Below are positions 1-11,340 of a stretch of DNA of 64,000 nucleotides, piece by piece. The stretch lies in the NCBI RefSeq assembly GCF_002127325.2, contig NC_035443.2, positions 124,534,703-124,598,702 of the forward strand, given 5' to 3'. The notes beneath the pieces were generated by a model that saw only the letters and a program-made list of their open reading frames with translations, did no database searches and was not told the origin of the DNA. Position 1 is the first letter of the stretch. Every line of letters starts with the position of its first letter. Both the position numbers and the translations under genes were made by a program. This stretch comes from Helianthus annuus (Eukaryota > Streptophyta > Magnoliopsida > Asterales > Asteraceae).

Positions 1-878
1 AGCAAGATCATATAATGATCTACATCATTTACACAAACAAGCATTCATTAAATACCACAACAACATTAAACAACATGATTCCTTTAAGTTTTCTTATAGT
101 TTCAAGCTTATGTTCATGTTTCATGATTATGTTCTTTAGTGTTCTTCATAATAATCAACATGAATCTTCGTTTAACCACTAGTATAAGATGAACAATGGA
201 GTGTATGAAGTTCTTACCACTAGCTCAAGGCTAGGGATGATTCAAGTGAAGATAACAAGTGGATAAAAGCAAACGGTGGAGGTCCTTCAACTTCCGAAAG
301 CTCCAAGCTTACTTATACACCTTCTAACACCTTTGTATCACTAGGAAATTGGATGATCAAGGCTTGAAGATGGTGGTGATGTGTGATGAGTGTTTGGCCG
401 AGAATGAAAGGATGGAAGGAGAAGAATGTTGATGTTGGTAGGTTGTGAGAAATGAGAGTCTTGTTCCTGTGGTTTCATTTATAAACTTTCCAACATTCCT
501 TTACCTAGTGGTTTATACGTTTTAAATGGGGAGACATAATCTAGTAATTAAATCAAATAAAATCTTTATGTGGGGGCCCACATGTAACCGTAAGAATGAG
601 GGGGGGTTGGTTAAGATGTAATGACTAGTTAGATTACTTAGTTAGATTTCAAGGGTATTAGTTATGGTGTTTTAGTTAATATGATGACATATAGTGTGTT
701 AGGGTGTTTGGGAATCATAACTAGCTCAGAATTAATAAAACAATGCTTCTAGTGTAATTTTGGTGTCCCGGGTAGTGTCCGGTTGTTCGGTTAGATACCG
801 GTTCGTTAAAGTGTCAAACTATTCCGTTTAGTGTTCTTTATGTACCCTTTTGTGACACTTTTAATTCCCGACACTTAG
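1..878 (-). repeat. Element D 3' LTR, outer piece
   Basis: Matches 15503-15725 joined to 24561-25217 with few differences. The match is interrupted only in the right copy by element C (at 15726) and in the left copy by element I (at 879). It carries a TATA-like box at 478-485 (minus strand) and reads on into 8031-8506. No ORF of note. Confidence 0.88.
874..878. other. Target-site duplication of element I (left)
   Basis: CTTAG at 874-878 directly precedes the TGTAGG LTR terminus. CTTAA at 8026-8030 follows the other terminus. The uninterrupted D LTR copy reads ACTTAGGAAAGC at this point (around 25213-25224), so one copy has a G-to-A change. Confidence 0.85.
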
Positions 879-1359
879 TGTAGGATCGTTCTCTGGCCCA
901 ATTGAGTCAATCAGAAAAGCTTTTCCTGATTTGAGTGGCGGAAACAAACAAATCAGGTTCAATTCAGCAAGTATTCACCTTTAAACTGTTGATTCTATTG
1001 ATACTGATGACGTTTACAGCCCTGACAACACTTCGGCAGCACTTCGTGGCTCACTGGATGAAAACACACACACTCACCTCTATTATTTCGCTTCAAATGA
1101 CAGGCTATATATATCTGTCCTGATTTCGCTCTAACATACATGATCAACATGAGCGAAATCAGCATTACACACAAGAGCGAAATCAAGTCTATTACCCTAT
1201 GAGCGAAATCAAGATTAACAAGGGGTTTCGCTCCAAATGACACCATGTCATTTCGGGCGAAATCAGCATTAACAAGATTTCTTGATTCTCATGCCCTGAA
1301 CTAACCTATTCTACACTAGACTCGATACAAGACGAAGTCGACAGATGCATGTACCAACA
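879..1359 (-). repeat. Element I 3' LTR
   Basis: 481 bp, TGTAGG...CCAACA. Nearly identical to 7582-8025, which lacks a ~36 bp stretch present here after position ~909. TATATATA at 1106-1113 is the likely core promoter (minus sense). Five or more AGCGAAATC-type motifs lie between 1085 and 1265. Confidence 0.9.
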
Positions 1360-3255
1360 GACTCCCCCTCAGATGTTGACGAGTCGCACGTGTCGAGTCT
1401 TTGACAATGTCGTGACTTTGCATCTTCAGTCTTGATCAGCCTTTGAGCTTTACTTTGAAGTATTTGACATTGTAAGCATCCTCAATCTCTATCTCTTTTA
1501 TCACCAACAAACTTCTTCTCTTAGATGTTGACATCTTTAAATTCATCATCATTAACATACACTCCCCCTCAAATGTTGACTCATCCTGCATAAAACTTCT
1601 ATCACAAACATAAGTTTTATGATAAACATTTAAGCATATAGACACCATTTGTAACTATCACAAACAAGTATATCAATTTGTTTCTGATGAACCACTTGCA
1701 ACTATATCATTTTTCTTATCAAAACAACACACTCTCCCAAACCATTTGTTCATCATGTTTAGCACTTGGAATTTTGAAAATCAGCTTTTCAATATCAGTC
1801 GTCGAAAATCTTATTGAATTTTTCAAAATTTATGCTAAAACACACCGAAAATCTTTTTGAAATTTTGTGAAATAACCAAAATAAAATGCAGTAAAGAAAT
1901 ATTTACAGACAATATTTTTGTGAGTTTGTGTAAGAGGATCATATCAGTTTATGAGACAAATCACCAACACCGTTAAGCTTCATATCATTTTAAGTTCTAA
2001 ACAATTCACCTAGATTGTCAGTATACTGGTCCATTTAGATTTTCACACAAAGTTCAACTGATCCGAGATACGATATTAGTGTTTTAGAGTCCTAAACTTA
2101 TTTGCGTGTCCCACTACTTGAATATACTCTCGTATCCAGATCCCAATATTCAGTCTTACAGGTGAGTATACATAGATGATATCTGTAAGGGGTTAGATTG
2201 TGAGGGCCGTGAGAGCTCAGGTCGATACTTCCGTATACGCAAAGAGATGGCGGCTTCGACTTTTCGGTGTGTCCCCTTTAGAGGATCTTTTTGTTTCAAT
2301 AGCAGCGACTATCAATTTTATTGTTTCATCAGCTTGCTGAGGGCGATGCTATGTTTCAAGCATTTGCAGAAAGCATTATCCGGGGACTAGGTCAGTACTT
2401 CCATACAGCAGAAGTCCCGGGATAATACCCCAGATATCACTGAGCATAAAGACCTAGTATCTCAGAATAAGGGACCTTTCAAACAAGATTTCAGGGGTTA
2501 CCTATATATCCAAGAAGTTGTTACCCACAAAATAAGCAAGTTTGAATTTTTTAGGTTTATATCTCGTCACAATTTACTAAGTGTGTAAAAACCTACTGGC
2601 ATATCTGTAGTGAGATTGTTTATCACATTTTTACTTTCCATTTCTTTAGCATGTTATGACAGTCCACTGATGTACTATCATTTCCTCTTTTATACAACAA
2701 ACTCATTTTTGATTTATCATATTTTTTTTTGTTTTATCAAATTTTCTAATGTTTTTGGATTTTCTGAAATTTTCTAATCCCCCTAAAATGCAAACATATT
2801 AAAAAAATTTGAAAATAAACTGTACAAGAACTTGACAACCGACATCAAATCGCATCAAATTGCCATCCACTTGGCATAAACAATCAGAACTCCCCCTATC
2901 AACAAACTATTTTCCCATTTAGATTTCAAAACACTTAAGTTTGTTTTAATCAAAATGGTTTTTCCGGAAAATAAGTTTGGATGATTTTACCACTTGTAGG
3001 TATATCAATAATAGGTTCGGGGATGTGGTTCATCATCTTGTCTTTCAACCACTTGTAGGAAAATGCAAGTACAAATTAATGTCCTTGATTTACCATATGC
3101 AAGTATGCACAATCAAATCTGCTAACCACTTGTAGATAAAACACAAACAAACCTTTTTACCGTTTGTATGATTGACATTACCGTAGTAAATTCCTCAAGA
3201 AAGATGCTGATACCTGCTCCTCGCTTACCAACCTGGGAGCTCCGGCAAGTCAGGT
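1360..3255 (-). other. Element I 3' noncoding module
   Basis: About 1.9 kb between the Gag stop and the 3' LTR with no convincing ORF. It contains four purine-tract motifs (minus-strand AGGGGGA) near 1363, 1564, 2779 and 2891; the one touching the LTR is the functional PPT by position. The stretch 2040-2700 is almost the same as 40690-41350 in element II (about 95% by eye in the core). It includes a GTATACGGAAGTATCGACCT box near 2224-2240 and a long inverted repeat near 2380-2422. Confidence 0.75.
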
Positions 3256-6200
3256 TTAGTCAAAGAAAATATCCACCCAAGCCTGACCAGCCTTGGGTGT
3301 TACCGAGTTACCATCACTCGATTTCTTACCTCCTCTCTTCTTCTCATAAAATTCTTTAACCCCTTTGACTTTTCGGTCAATCATCTTACCAAAGATATGT
3401 TTTACCTTGGGGTTAAAGACCTTCTCAGCATCAAAATCCTGTTTGTCATTATAAAATTAGTTAGAAATTTCAACTTTACCAATTTTCTTCTTATAATTTT
3501 CAGCCCGAAGTGATGGAAACTCCTCATCATTCATAGTATGAACTGATTTTTCATCTTTTAAAATAGCTTCACTTTTTGAAACAACCTGTGGCTCATCTGA
3601 CTTTGTGGAGTCAGATTCATCGCCAAAAGATAGCTCCTCTGATTTTGACCTATCAGAATCATCGCTAGAGCTTTCAACAGCTTTCTTAACCACCCATTTC
3701 TGGTTGTCAGATTTAGCTTTCTTCTGATAAAACTTGTTCGAACATTCACCAATTTCAATAGTAGAATTTTTAAACAGTTTGGTTCGATCAATTGGTGGTT
3801 CAAAATCAACCACTTTCTCTTTGAGTTTACGAGATACTCCCTGTTTTGATTGTATTGCCTTAGAACACTCCCTGGCAATATGTCCAACTGTGTTGCATTG
3901 GAAACAGGTTCTCGTATCTTTCTTCTGCTCAATCATCTTCTTCATTTCATCTTGCTTTTTTGCAAGGAATTCACTGTTTGACTGCCTCCAGAATTCTTTC
4001 TTTTCTTCCTCTTCTAAGCTAGTTCCTGTAACAAATGTCATTTTTGCTTTAAAATCACGAACATATTTTTTATTTTTTCTGTTTTTCTGTTGGAGTAAAA
4101 CCAAGACCTTTCTTCTTGAAATTACAGTTAGGGTTTGGTTTCTTGTGAAAACCTGAACCAGAACTGTAACCTTTTTTCTTGTTTAGTCTTTGTTGAACTC
4201 TTGAGGTGTATTTTTTAGGTTTTTCAATAAGATGTAAATCTTTTATTTCAGAAATATCAATTTCTGTGAGTTTGAAAACATTGTTTATCAGTTCAGTTTT
4301 GACCTCTTATTGGAAATTCCTTATCAGAATATAATTTGTCAGAATCATTCAAAGTGTAAGCAACTTTAACCGATTCATCATCCAAATTAGATTTTGATAA
4401 CAGAAATTCTTTGTCATAAACTATTTTTCCTTGTTTTTCTGTTTGACCCGGAGTGCTTGACTCAGACTTTGACTCTGACACAGACTCCGACTTTGACTTC
4501 TCTATCTCATCGTTATCTAACACATGATCCACGACTTTCTTCATCAATTGAGACTGTTGATTAGTGTCAGACGATGTATAAACAACATCAATGTTTTCTA
4601 GCAAATTGACAAATGACTCCGACTCCCACTGCAAATTTGTTGCCTTTTTTACTCTTTCATCATTTGGATTTCTAGCCAAATATCCATTTTCCAGAGGGGG
4701 TGGACACCTGTTGTAACTGACACATTGTTTCTTACCAGATGTCGTATCTACAGTGCCTTTCTTCTTTTTAGTCTTTTTCACTGGAATCTTTTCTTCAATC
4801 TTTTCTTCTGAGACTTTCTTTTCTTCAGTTACATCATTGTCCTCAAATGCCTTTAAGCTTTCAGCTGTTAGATAAATCCTGTCAATAACATAAGACGAAC
4901 ATGAGTAACTCTTCAACAAACGATTAACTCTTTCAGCTTCAATCCTCTGAAGTTCCAGTTTTTGTTCAAGAGTAGCACATTTCTCGATATAATTGTTCAC
5001 GACTTTTTGCTTAATCATGAACGCTCCCTGAAGTGTTTTCATTGTTGTAGCCTGCTCTTCACTTGTGTCGTTGTACATATTCATTGCCCTGTTCAACACA
5101 TCATATGATTCTTTCAATCTGTTCATATTGTGGATCAATGAACTGTTCTGTTTCTTTACAGCTTCACAATTTTCACAAGTTATTGGACTCTTTTTCGCAA
5201 TTGCTTCTTCATTAATCTCGAACTTTGGAACTTCTTTCACTTTTCTTCTCACCACCGACACTGTTTCATCGTCACTACTAACCGGTGTCTTTACCTTTTT
5301 CTTTTTCTTCTTTGCCTTCTCATCCTCACTATCGCTTTCTGCCATCATCTTTAGATGTTGTGCCATTTGTCTAGCATAATATTCAGTTCCATCATCATCA
5401 CTATCTTCTTCGACTCTTGCAATGAAAGCTTTGTGAGCCGTATGAGCTGTAGCTTGATCAGGAATATAGTTATCCCAAGTGAAATTCTCCCAGCTAAAAC
5501 CCTCGGGTAGCTTTTCATCATCTTGATCGATCAAACAAGATTTTCCATCAGCTGAGACATATTTATCCCAGTTGAATGGCTTCTTTTCATCCTGATTAAC
5601 CACACATGCTCTCTTTCCAGAATCTTCAATTATGTTTCTTCCATGTGCAGTTTGTGCTTGATGTTGATGCTGTTGAGATGGTTGTTGAGCAACTTGATGG
5701 TAGATGGCTTTTCGGGAGTAATCATTGTTGTTGTTGAAAGGATTCTGAGCTCCACTTGCTTCGCGGTTGGTGCACTCCCTCTTAAAGTGACCTTTCTCCC
5801 TGCAACGAAAACAAGTAACTTTAGATTTGTCAAAACCTAAAGTAGAAACATTAGCCTCACGAAGATCATCTCTCCCCGTGATCTGCTTGAATTTCTCGGC
5901 TCTCCTTAACACGCTTGCTAAACACCATTTTATGTCCATCAGTTCCATCTCTTCAGCATCTATCTGGTCGTAATCTTCCTTTGTTAGCATTGGATTCCCG
6001 ATACGACCTGCAACAAAACAACTATAAGATTCTAAAACCATTCCCAATAAAGACATGTGATTTTCAGCACCTTCCTCAGAATAATCTTGATCATTTTCAA
6101 GATTTAAAACAATATTGCACTGAAGTTTACTCCCATTTTTTGTTGTTGAAATGTTTGGATCAAAAGATGGAAATGATGAGAAACTTGTGTTGCTGCTTGA

Positions 6201-7046
6201 TCCTTTTGATGAACTTCTGGTTGAATTTTTGGCATTGTACGCAGTTTCTATTTTTGGAGATAAATTTGTAGGCTTCTCATTCACCCCTGCTTTGTAGTAC
6301 AACCCAATATCCTGTTCACCATCGAAATCTTTCATTCGAACAATCTTTCTTTGCTCCATCTCCTGAGCTTCCAACTTCTCAATGAATTTGCTCAAAGTTA
6401 ATGTGCTAAATCCTTTCTTGTTCCTGAGCATCATCAAGTATGTGCCCCATGTTTCGTGTGGCAAAGCATCTGCTAGCTTTTCTATCAGTTCTTCATTGTC
6501 TTTGTTAATGCTTAACCTCTTCATATTCACCAACAAGTTGCAATATCTTTCAATGATCTGCTTTGTACTCTCGTTCTTCAGTCCTCTAAACAAATCAAAT
6601 TCCTTTTTCAGAAGTGACTTCTTATTCTTCACCATCTCCTGACTACCAACAAACTTTGATCGCAACGCTTTCTAAATTGAATATGAACTTCCGTTGTGTT
6701 GTAACAAGACCATAATATCTTCCTTCACAGCTTGTTGTAGCAAACTTAGCATCATTTTCTCATTTTTGTATTTCTTCTTGTCATCGGCACTCATATCTTT
6801 GATCGCAACTTCCTCTTCATCATCATTTAACGGTCTCACATATTTCGTTTCAACACACTCCCAAGCGTCTAGGTAGTTAGCTTGGACCCAATTTTCGAAA
6901 CGACCTTCCCAACCTCTATATTCTTCTATGTTCATGAGTTTGGGCGGTTTTTGCATTGTTCCTGTTTCGTTTTCGAGCATTGCGTTCTGTGCAATAGTGA
7001 TCGGGGTAACCGGAGTAGCGAATGCGTTGTAAAATTCCTCGTCCAT
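3256..7046 (-). pseudogene. Element I Gag, long coiled-coil CCHC protein, broken
   Basis: Starts MDEEFYNAF at 7046. The first ~230 residues form a UBN2-like Gag region (WEGRFENWVQ, then ALPHETWGTYL). A CCHC knuckle CFRCREKGHFKREC follows, then an acidic and lysine-rich stretch, a coiled coil (around 5200-4870), and a second knuckle CFQCNTVGHIAREC. The C-terminus is QAWVDIFFD, stop at 3256-3258. Total length would be over 1,200 residues, unusually long for a copia Gag. Lesions: an in-frame TAG at 6672-6674 where element II has Trp, a frameshift between about 4290 and 4104, and an in-frame TAA at 3457-3459 where II has Gln. As known for Gags, it would form particles and bind RNA in the cytoplasm. 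No protease motif (DSG) follows. Confidence 0.85.
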
Positions 7047-7567
7047 TTTTCAGATTTTAAAAATTTTCACAACTATCCTTTTGAGCGAAATCAACAGAAT
7101 AAGTGGGATGACTGTTTGGAGCGAAATCACCAAATGTCACAGAAATGAAATCACCAAGTGTCACAAAAGCGAAATCACCAAGTGTCACAAAAGCGAAATC
7201 ACCAAGTCTTCAGGAGCGAAATTACTTTGTAACTATGAGCGAAATTACCAATGTCCACTAAGGTGAAATCAGAATATAATCTGGAGCGAAATCTGTTGTT
7301 GGAGCGCAATTAAGAGTGAACTTCAAGCGAAATCAGCGATGACGTCATGTTACACGAACTTGTTTTGAGCGAAATCACAATTTTGACAAGTTATACTTCG
7401 AATTCTCTAATGAAACCTTCAAGGCTTTGTTAGTTACTAATTTCGAGCAATGTGTGTAAAAATCAGATCAATTTGATCATTTTTCCTCGGTCAATTTGCA
7501 AAAATCAGTGAAGAAAGGGTAGAAAATCAGAAATTTCGGCTGAAATGGCAAGAGCTCTTCCTCCTTA
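7047..7567 (-). repeat. Element I leader with AGCGAAATC motif array
   Basis: Untranslated leader between PBS and gag start. From 7080 to 7376 it holds about twelve copies of (A/G)AGCGAAAT(C/T), several spaced 22-24 bp apart. Three units around 7144-7210 are nearly perfect 24-bp repeats (GAAATCACCAAGTGTCACAA plus four bases). The same core recurs in this element's LTRs and in element II. Confidence 0.85.
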
Positions 7568-7579
7568 GCTCTGATACCA
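7568..7579 (-). other. Element I primer binding site (tRNA-iMet)
   Basis: GCTCTGATACCA on the plus strand is TGGTATCAGAGC on the minus strand, the standard plant initiator-Met PBS, two bases from the LTR start at 7582. Confidence 0.92.
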
Positions 7580-7581
7580 CT

Positions 7582-8025
7582 TGTAGGATCGTTCTCTGAC
7601 CCAATTGAGTCAAACAAATCAGGTTCAATTCAGCAAGTATTCACCTTTAAACTGTTGATTCTATTGATACTGATGACGTTTACAGCCCTGACAACACTTC
7701 GGCAGCACTTCGTGGCTCACCGAAAGAAAACACACACACTCACCTCTATCATTTCGCTTCAAATGACAGGCTATATATATCTGTCCTGATTTCACTCTAA
7801 CATACATGATCAACATGAGCGAAATCAGCGTTACACACAACACCGAAATCAAGTCTATTACCCTGTGAGCGAAATCAAGATTAACAAGAGGTTTCGCTCC
7901 AAATGACACCATATCATTTGGGGCGAAATCAGCATTAACAAGATTTCTTGATTCTCGTGCCCTGAACTAACCTATTCTACACTAGACTCGATACAAGACG
8001 AAGTCGACAGATGCATGTACCAACA
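7582..8025 (-). repeat. Element I 5' LTR
   Basis: 444 bp with the TG...CA termini of 879-1359. TATATATA at 7773-7780 is the likely promoter for gag transcription. AGCGAAATC-type motifs sit on both sides of it (7748-7930), one of them decayed to CACCGAAATC. Confidence 0.9.
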
Positions 8026-8030
8026 CTTAA

Positions 8031-8506
8031 GAAAGCATCCAGGACCATTTAGTCATATTTTTGCATGATACTAGCTTGTTAATAAGCTGATTTTTGCTGA
8101 ATTATGCTGAATTCAGCACTTTGGGTGAGTTTTAGGCACTTTCTGGCACTTAAACTATCACTTAGATAAGCAGTTTTGTGGTACTTACTTTCCTACACTC
8201 CATACTAGTGTAGTACCTTGTCTCTGGCTCATATTGGGACTCAAAATATTGTCTGTCTATGTGCTGGCATTGTCAGTATGTTTCTGAGTTATCCGCTCAC
8301 TGTGCTAACTGTGCTTTGTGCATCAAGTATGTCACTAAAGTTTGTATGTATTAATTGGTGTGACAGTATAAGATGTGATGCACATGTATGTATGATACAG
8401 AAATCATAAAGCAATTTATATCATCAGTTGAAATCAAGCACATTCATTAAGCATAAATCAATATTACTTAAACATACGGATGCATGCAAATTTGACAGTT
8501 GTCACA
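8031..8506 (-). repeat. Element D 3' LTR, inner piece
   Basis: Continues the D LTR after the element I insertion and matches 25218-25694. It ends GTTGTCACA at 8506, the minus-strand TGTGACA terminus. The small ORFs here are not conserved genes. Confidence 0.88.
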
Positions 8507-8519
8507 TTCTCCCCCTGTT
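8507..8519 (-). other. Element D polypurine tract
   Basis: Minus strand AACAGGGGGAGAA directly abuts the LTR terminus TGTGACA. A GAGGACGAAAGTTTCCTAAC stretch precedes it, the usual 3' end of Ty3 elements of this kind. It would prime plus-strand DNA synthesis. Confidence 0.88.
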
Positions 8520-8870
8520 AGGAAACTTTCGTCCTCGAAATTTGTACTACCTTAACTCCTTATGGTTACATCATGCGTGTATGTATATGAATAATACCGA
8601 GGTAGATAATCACCAAACTGAATCAAATCTTGTTCACATCAGGTGAATCCAATGGTTAAGCACATGTTTTCTAGGTCCTCAAAGTTCGTATTCCGTGCAA
8701 AACTATTTCGTGCATTGTGCAGGAAACACCATTTTTTGTGTACGATTAAAACAAGTTATAGTCCCACAATTTCCCTGGTATACCCTCTTCTTGAATTCAC
8801 AGCTAATGACACTCGATCATCGATCAGTCGTGAAATAGTAGTTGGATCCTCACAGTTAGTTAAATAAGTA
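8520..8870. other. Element D 3' untranslated remnant
   Basis: About 350 bp between the deletion point in pol and the polypurine tract. No ORF or repeat recognised. It probably holds the original 3' UTR joined to the pol deletion. Confidence 0.5.
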
Positions 8871-9432
8871 GTTCGTTAATCCTTAGCAAGAGTCACCGAC
8901 TCTCGTTGGTTAGCTCGTTCGGCTCCTGGTAGTTCGATGTTCGCACGAAAGCTATCGTCCTTCATCTTGACGAGCAAAACTGGGGTTACCCAAAGCGGGA
9001 ACTTGGTGAGTTATCTTCCTTCTCTATCAGCTACTGAAGCTATATTGTCAATCCTTGCACCTTCGATGGTGTATGTCGTTAAGGAAATAATTCTGGCAAG
9101 TCTTCGGGGAAGACTTCAGGTTCTCCCCTCATCACAGAGATATCTTCAAGTTTTGGTTCTTTGGCTCCCTGTCTATGACATGAGCCAAGAAGGCGTTGCT
9201 TTCTTTTGCGTAAAACTTTCGTGTCTTCAATGCCTGATAACCCGTAGGGGCGTATCCTGCTCCATGAATTATGATCGTTTCTCCGTTCGTCATCGAAATG
9301 CGGATAACAATCTTCGTTTGATTGCTTTACAGCCAGTCCATCCCAATTATCACATCGAAGCTTCCCTTAAGCTAGTTCTACCGAATACTGGATATCTATC
9401 TTGCTTGCTATTAAAACAAGTATATTCTGAAG
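8870..9432 (-). pseudogene. Element D pol remnant (protease end to first RT residues)
   Basis: Minus-strand translation in shifting frames gives the protease flap region (FDVIIGMDWL), the protease-RT linker (NAFLAHVID, then EVFPEDLPE), and the start of RT (LVKMKDDSFR near 8960). It then stops matching. RT core, RNase H and integrase are absent. Several stops and at least two frameshifts are present. This shows D was once an autonomous Ty3/gypsy element that lost most of pol by internal deletion. Confidence 0.75.
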
Positions 9433-10671
9433 CTAAAATCTGACAACAATATCAAATAGCACAGACGCAAAACATTGACTACTATGAGGCGTACCGATAG
9501 CCATGTTTGGACCCTGGTGTGCTTCCCTAGCTCTGGTGTTCGACATTCCTCCCACGATTTTGTTTAATCTCCCTTGGGCAATCTTTCCTAAGTGCCCCAA
9601 ATCACCGCAGTTATAACATCCCTTACCTTTCTTTCCACGTTTTGTCTCATGCCAACACGTTTCCCTGCTGTGCCCCACTTTGCCACAGTTGTCACACTTT
9701 CCATTTTTACATCGCCCGGTATGATGTCGCCGACACTTGTCGCATTGAGGTAGTTTACCCATGTACTCTTTTCCCTTTTTGGCCTTGTTGTTGCTATTCA
9801 TCTGAGTACCCTGCTTGAAGTTTGCAAATTTCTCTTGTTGTCTCCAGTTGACTCTACAAGAGTCTCCTTCTTCTCCTCAGAGGTTGAAAATTTGTTCAAC
9901 CTGATTCCCTCTTCAGTCAAGGTCACACTTAGATCAATGGCCTCAGCGATCATTGCAGGCTTTGATGTCGTCACCATGCTCATGATTTGGGGTGCCAATC
10001 CCCAAATAAAACGCTCAATCTTTATAAATTCTGGTTCTACCATGTAGGGGACAATACGCGACAGAACATGGAATTTCTCCACGTATTCAGCTATTTTTGG
10101 TCCTTCCATCTTCAAGTTCCAGAACTCAGTTTCCATCTTCTGGCTTTTCGTTCTTGAACAGTACTTCTTGTGCATCAGTTCTTTCAGTTGATCCCATGTC
10201 AAAGCATACGCAGCAGCCTCGCCCATCGTCTGAACCTGGAGTTTCCACCATGACAGAGCCCCATCTTGGAATAGTCTGGAAATGTACGTGACCTGATGCT
10301 CTAGGGCGCATTTGCTCACACGCAAAACAGAATCCGTCTTCTCAACCCAGCGCACGAAGGCTACGGCACCCCTAGTGCCGTCGAAATGCAGGGGCTGGCA
10401 GCCCAAGAACTGCTTGTAGGTGCAGCCTGTGATATAAGCAACATTATTCGCGTAAGGTAATAGCAAGGCACTTGTGGAAATATCCAAACGTTTTGTAGTG
10501 TGTCTTATGTGACTAAACATTACCGTTGAGTGGGTTATTTCCTGAGGTACCTCCGCTGCGCTCGGAGCGAAGGGCCTCGTACTGTGCGATGACCTGTATG
10601 ATGCGTTCTTGAAATTCCGCCTCTGTCGTCGGCAGAGGGCTGTTGGTATCGGTGTTCCCTTGAGTCGACAT
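9433..10671 (-). pseudogene. Element D Gag with predicted small intron
   Basis: The likely start is ATG at 10671 (MSTQGNTDTN...), which reads 49 codons and then enters a 97-bp segment (10427-10523) with GT...AG ends. Removing it joins NNPLN in frame to GCTYKQFLGCQP. The retrotransposon Gag domain follows (WWKLQV, FIWGLAPQIM). After a frameshift near 9800 come a cysteine-rich strand (CDKCRRHHTGRC) and knuckles CDNCGKVGHSRETC and CYNCGDLGHLGKIA. The last knuckle has lost its final Cys. The protein would package element RNA. Without removal of the intron the frame is closed, so either splicing is real or the segment is a later indel. Confidence 0.75.
10427..10523 (-). other. Predicted intron inside element D gag
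   Basis: Minus strand: exon ends ...AACG, then GTAATG...ATCACAG, then GCTGCACC. The junction restores N-G-C-T-Y, the same CTY(K)xFL context as in element C Gag (GCTYKEFLACKP). 97 bp, AT-rich at its 3' end. Sequence-only prediction. Confidence 0.55.
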
Positions 10672-11340
10672 CTTCCTAGAAGAAGGTCGGTTTGGTCAGG
10701 TCTTATTAAGGACACGAGCACGCAAGCCTCTACTTAACGAATAAGACTTCAGAGGTGTATTTACATACGTATATAGGTAATCATCTAACGGCATCATTAT
10801 AGTACAACTTGTAGGTAGGAACACATTTAATGAGAACACAACAAGCAAGCACAATCACATTGTCTACGAAGTGCATCACATCAAATGGGACACAAGGTCA
10901 CCCTACCCTTGCCCAATAAGTCTGTCAGTGTATCAAAATCACGTGGTCAAAAGTAGTCTTTAAAAAGTCTCAGCAATCTCAACTCATTAGTAGTGTCTTT
11001 ACCTAAGAGTAATGTAATTTGCATAATCCAGAAACCAACTATACTAGTGACTGAGGTGGAGGAGGAAAGAAAAGTAAACTGCTAGCAATGTGTAAACTCC
11101 TCCTCGAGCTTGTATATACTTCGAAGTAGTTAACTGATCTGCCGCTCGGTAGTAAAGAAACGAGCATCAAACACTTGGGAAAAGCGTTATAGTAGCAGGT
11201 GAGAGCGCAAAAGAAGTCTTTCATAATTGTGGAGGATCGAAGTATACTAGCAATAAACAGGGTGGAGGTTGTGGTGTCAGCTCAAGCACAATGAAATTTG
11301 CGACTTATATCCTCAATCTGTAGCTGATGTTACAGGAGCA
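10672..11340. other. Element D leader, segment next to gag
   Basis: Untranslated leader between gag and the broken upstream ORF. No motif array or convincing ORF seen. Confidence 0.4.

Larger units (their letters stand above)
879..8025 (-). mobile_element. Gag-only Ty1/copia-type element I (TR-GAG-like)
   Basis: Complete insertion into the left LTR of D. On the minus strand the order is: 5' LTR (7582-8025), PBS (7568-7579), leader with a motif array, one long gag frame (7046 to 3256), a 1.9 kb noncoding 3' region, a purine tract beside 1360, and the 3' LTR (879-1359). There is no protease, integrase, RT or RNase H, so mobility would depend on enzymes from another element. The Gag has the UBN2-like fold region and CCHC knuckles typical of Ty1/copia Gags, which places it there despite the missing pol. 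Nonsense and frameshift lesions make this copy dead for Gag. Confidence 0.85.

Noticed and set aside
5065..5379. Plus-strand ORF with hydrophobic runs, seemingly membrane protein
   Set aside because: Antisense shadow of the lysine/glutamate-rich Gag of element I; the phenylalanine runs mirror AAA/GAA codons.
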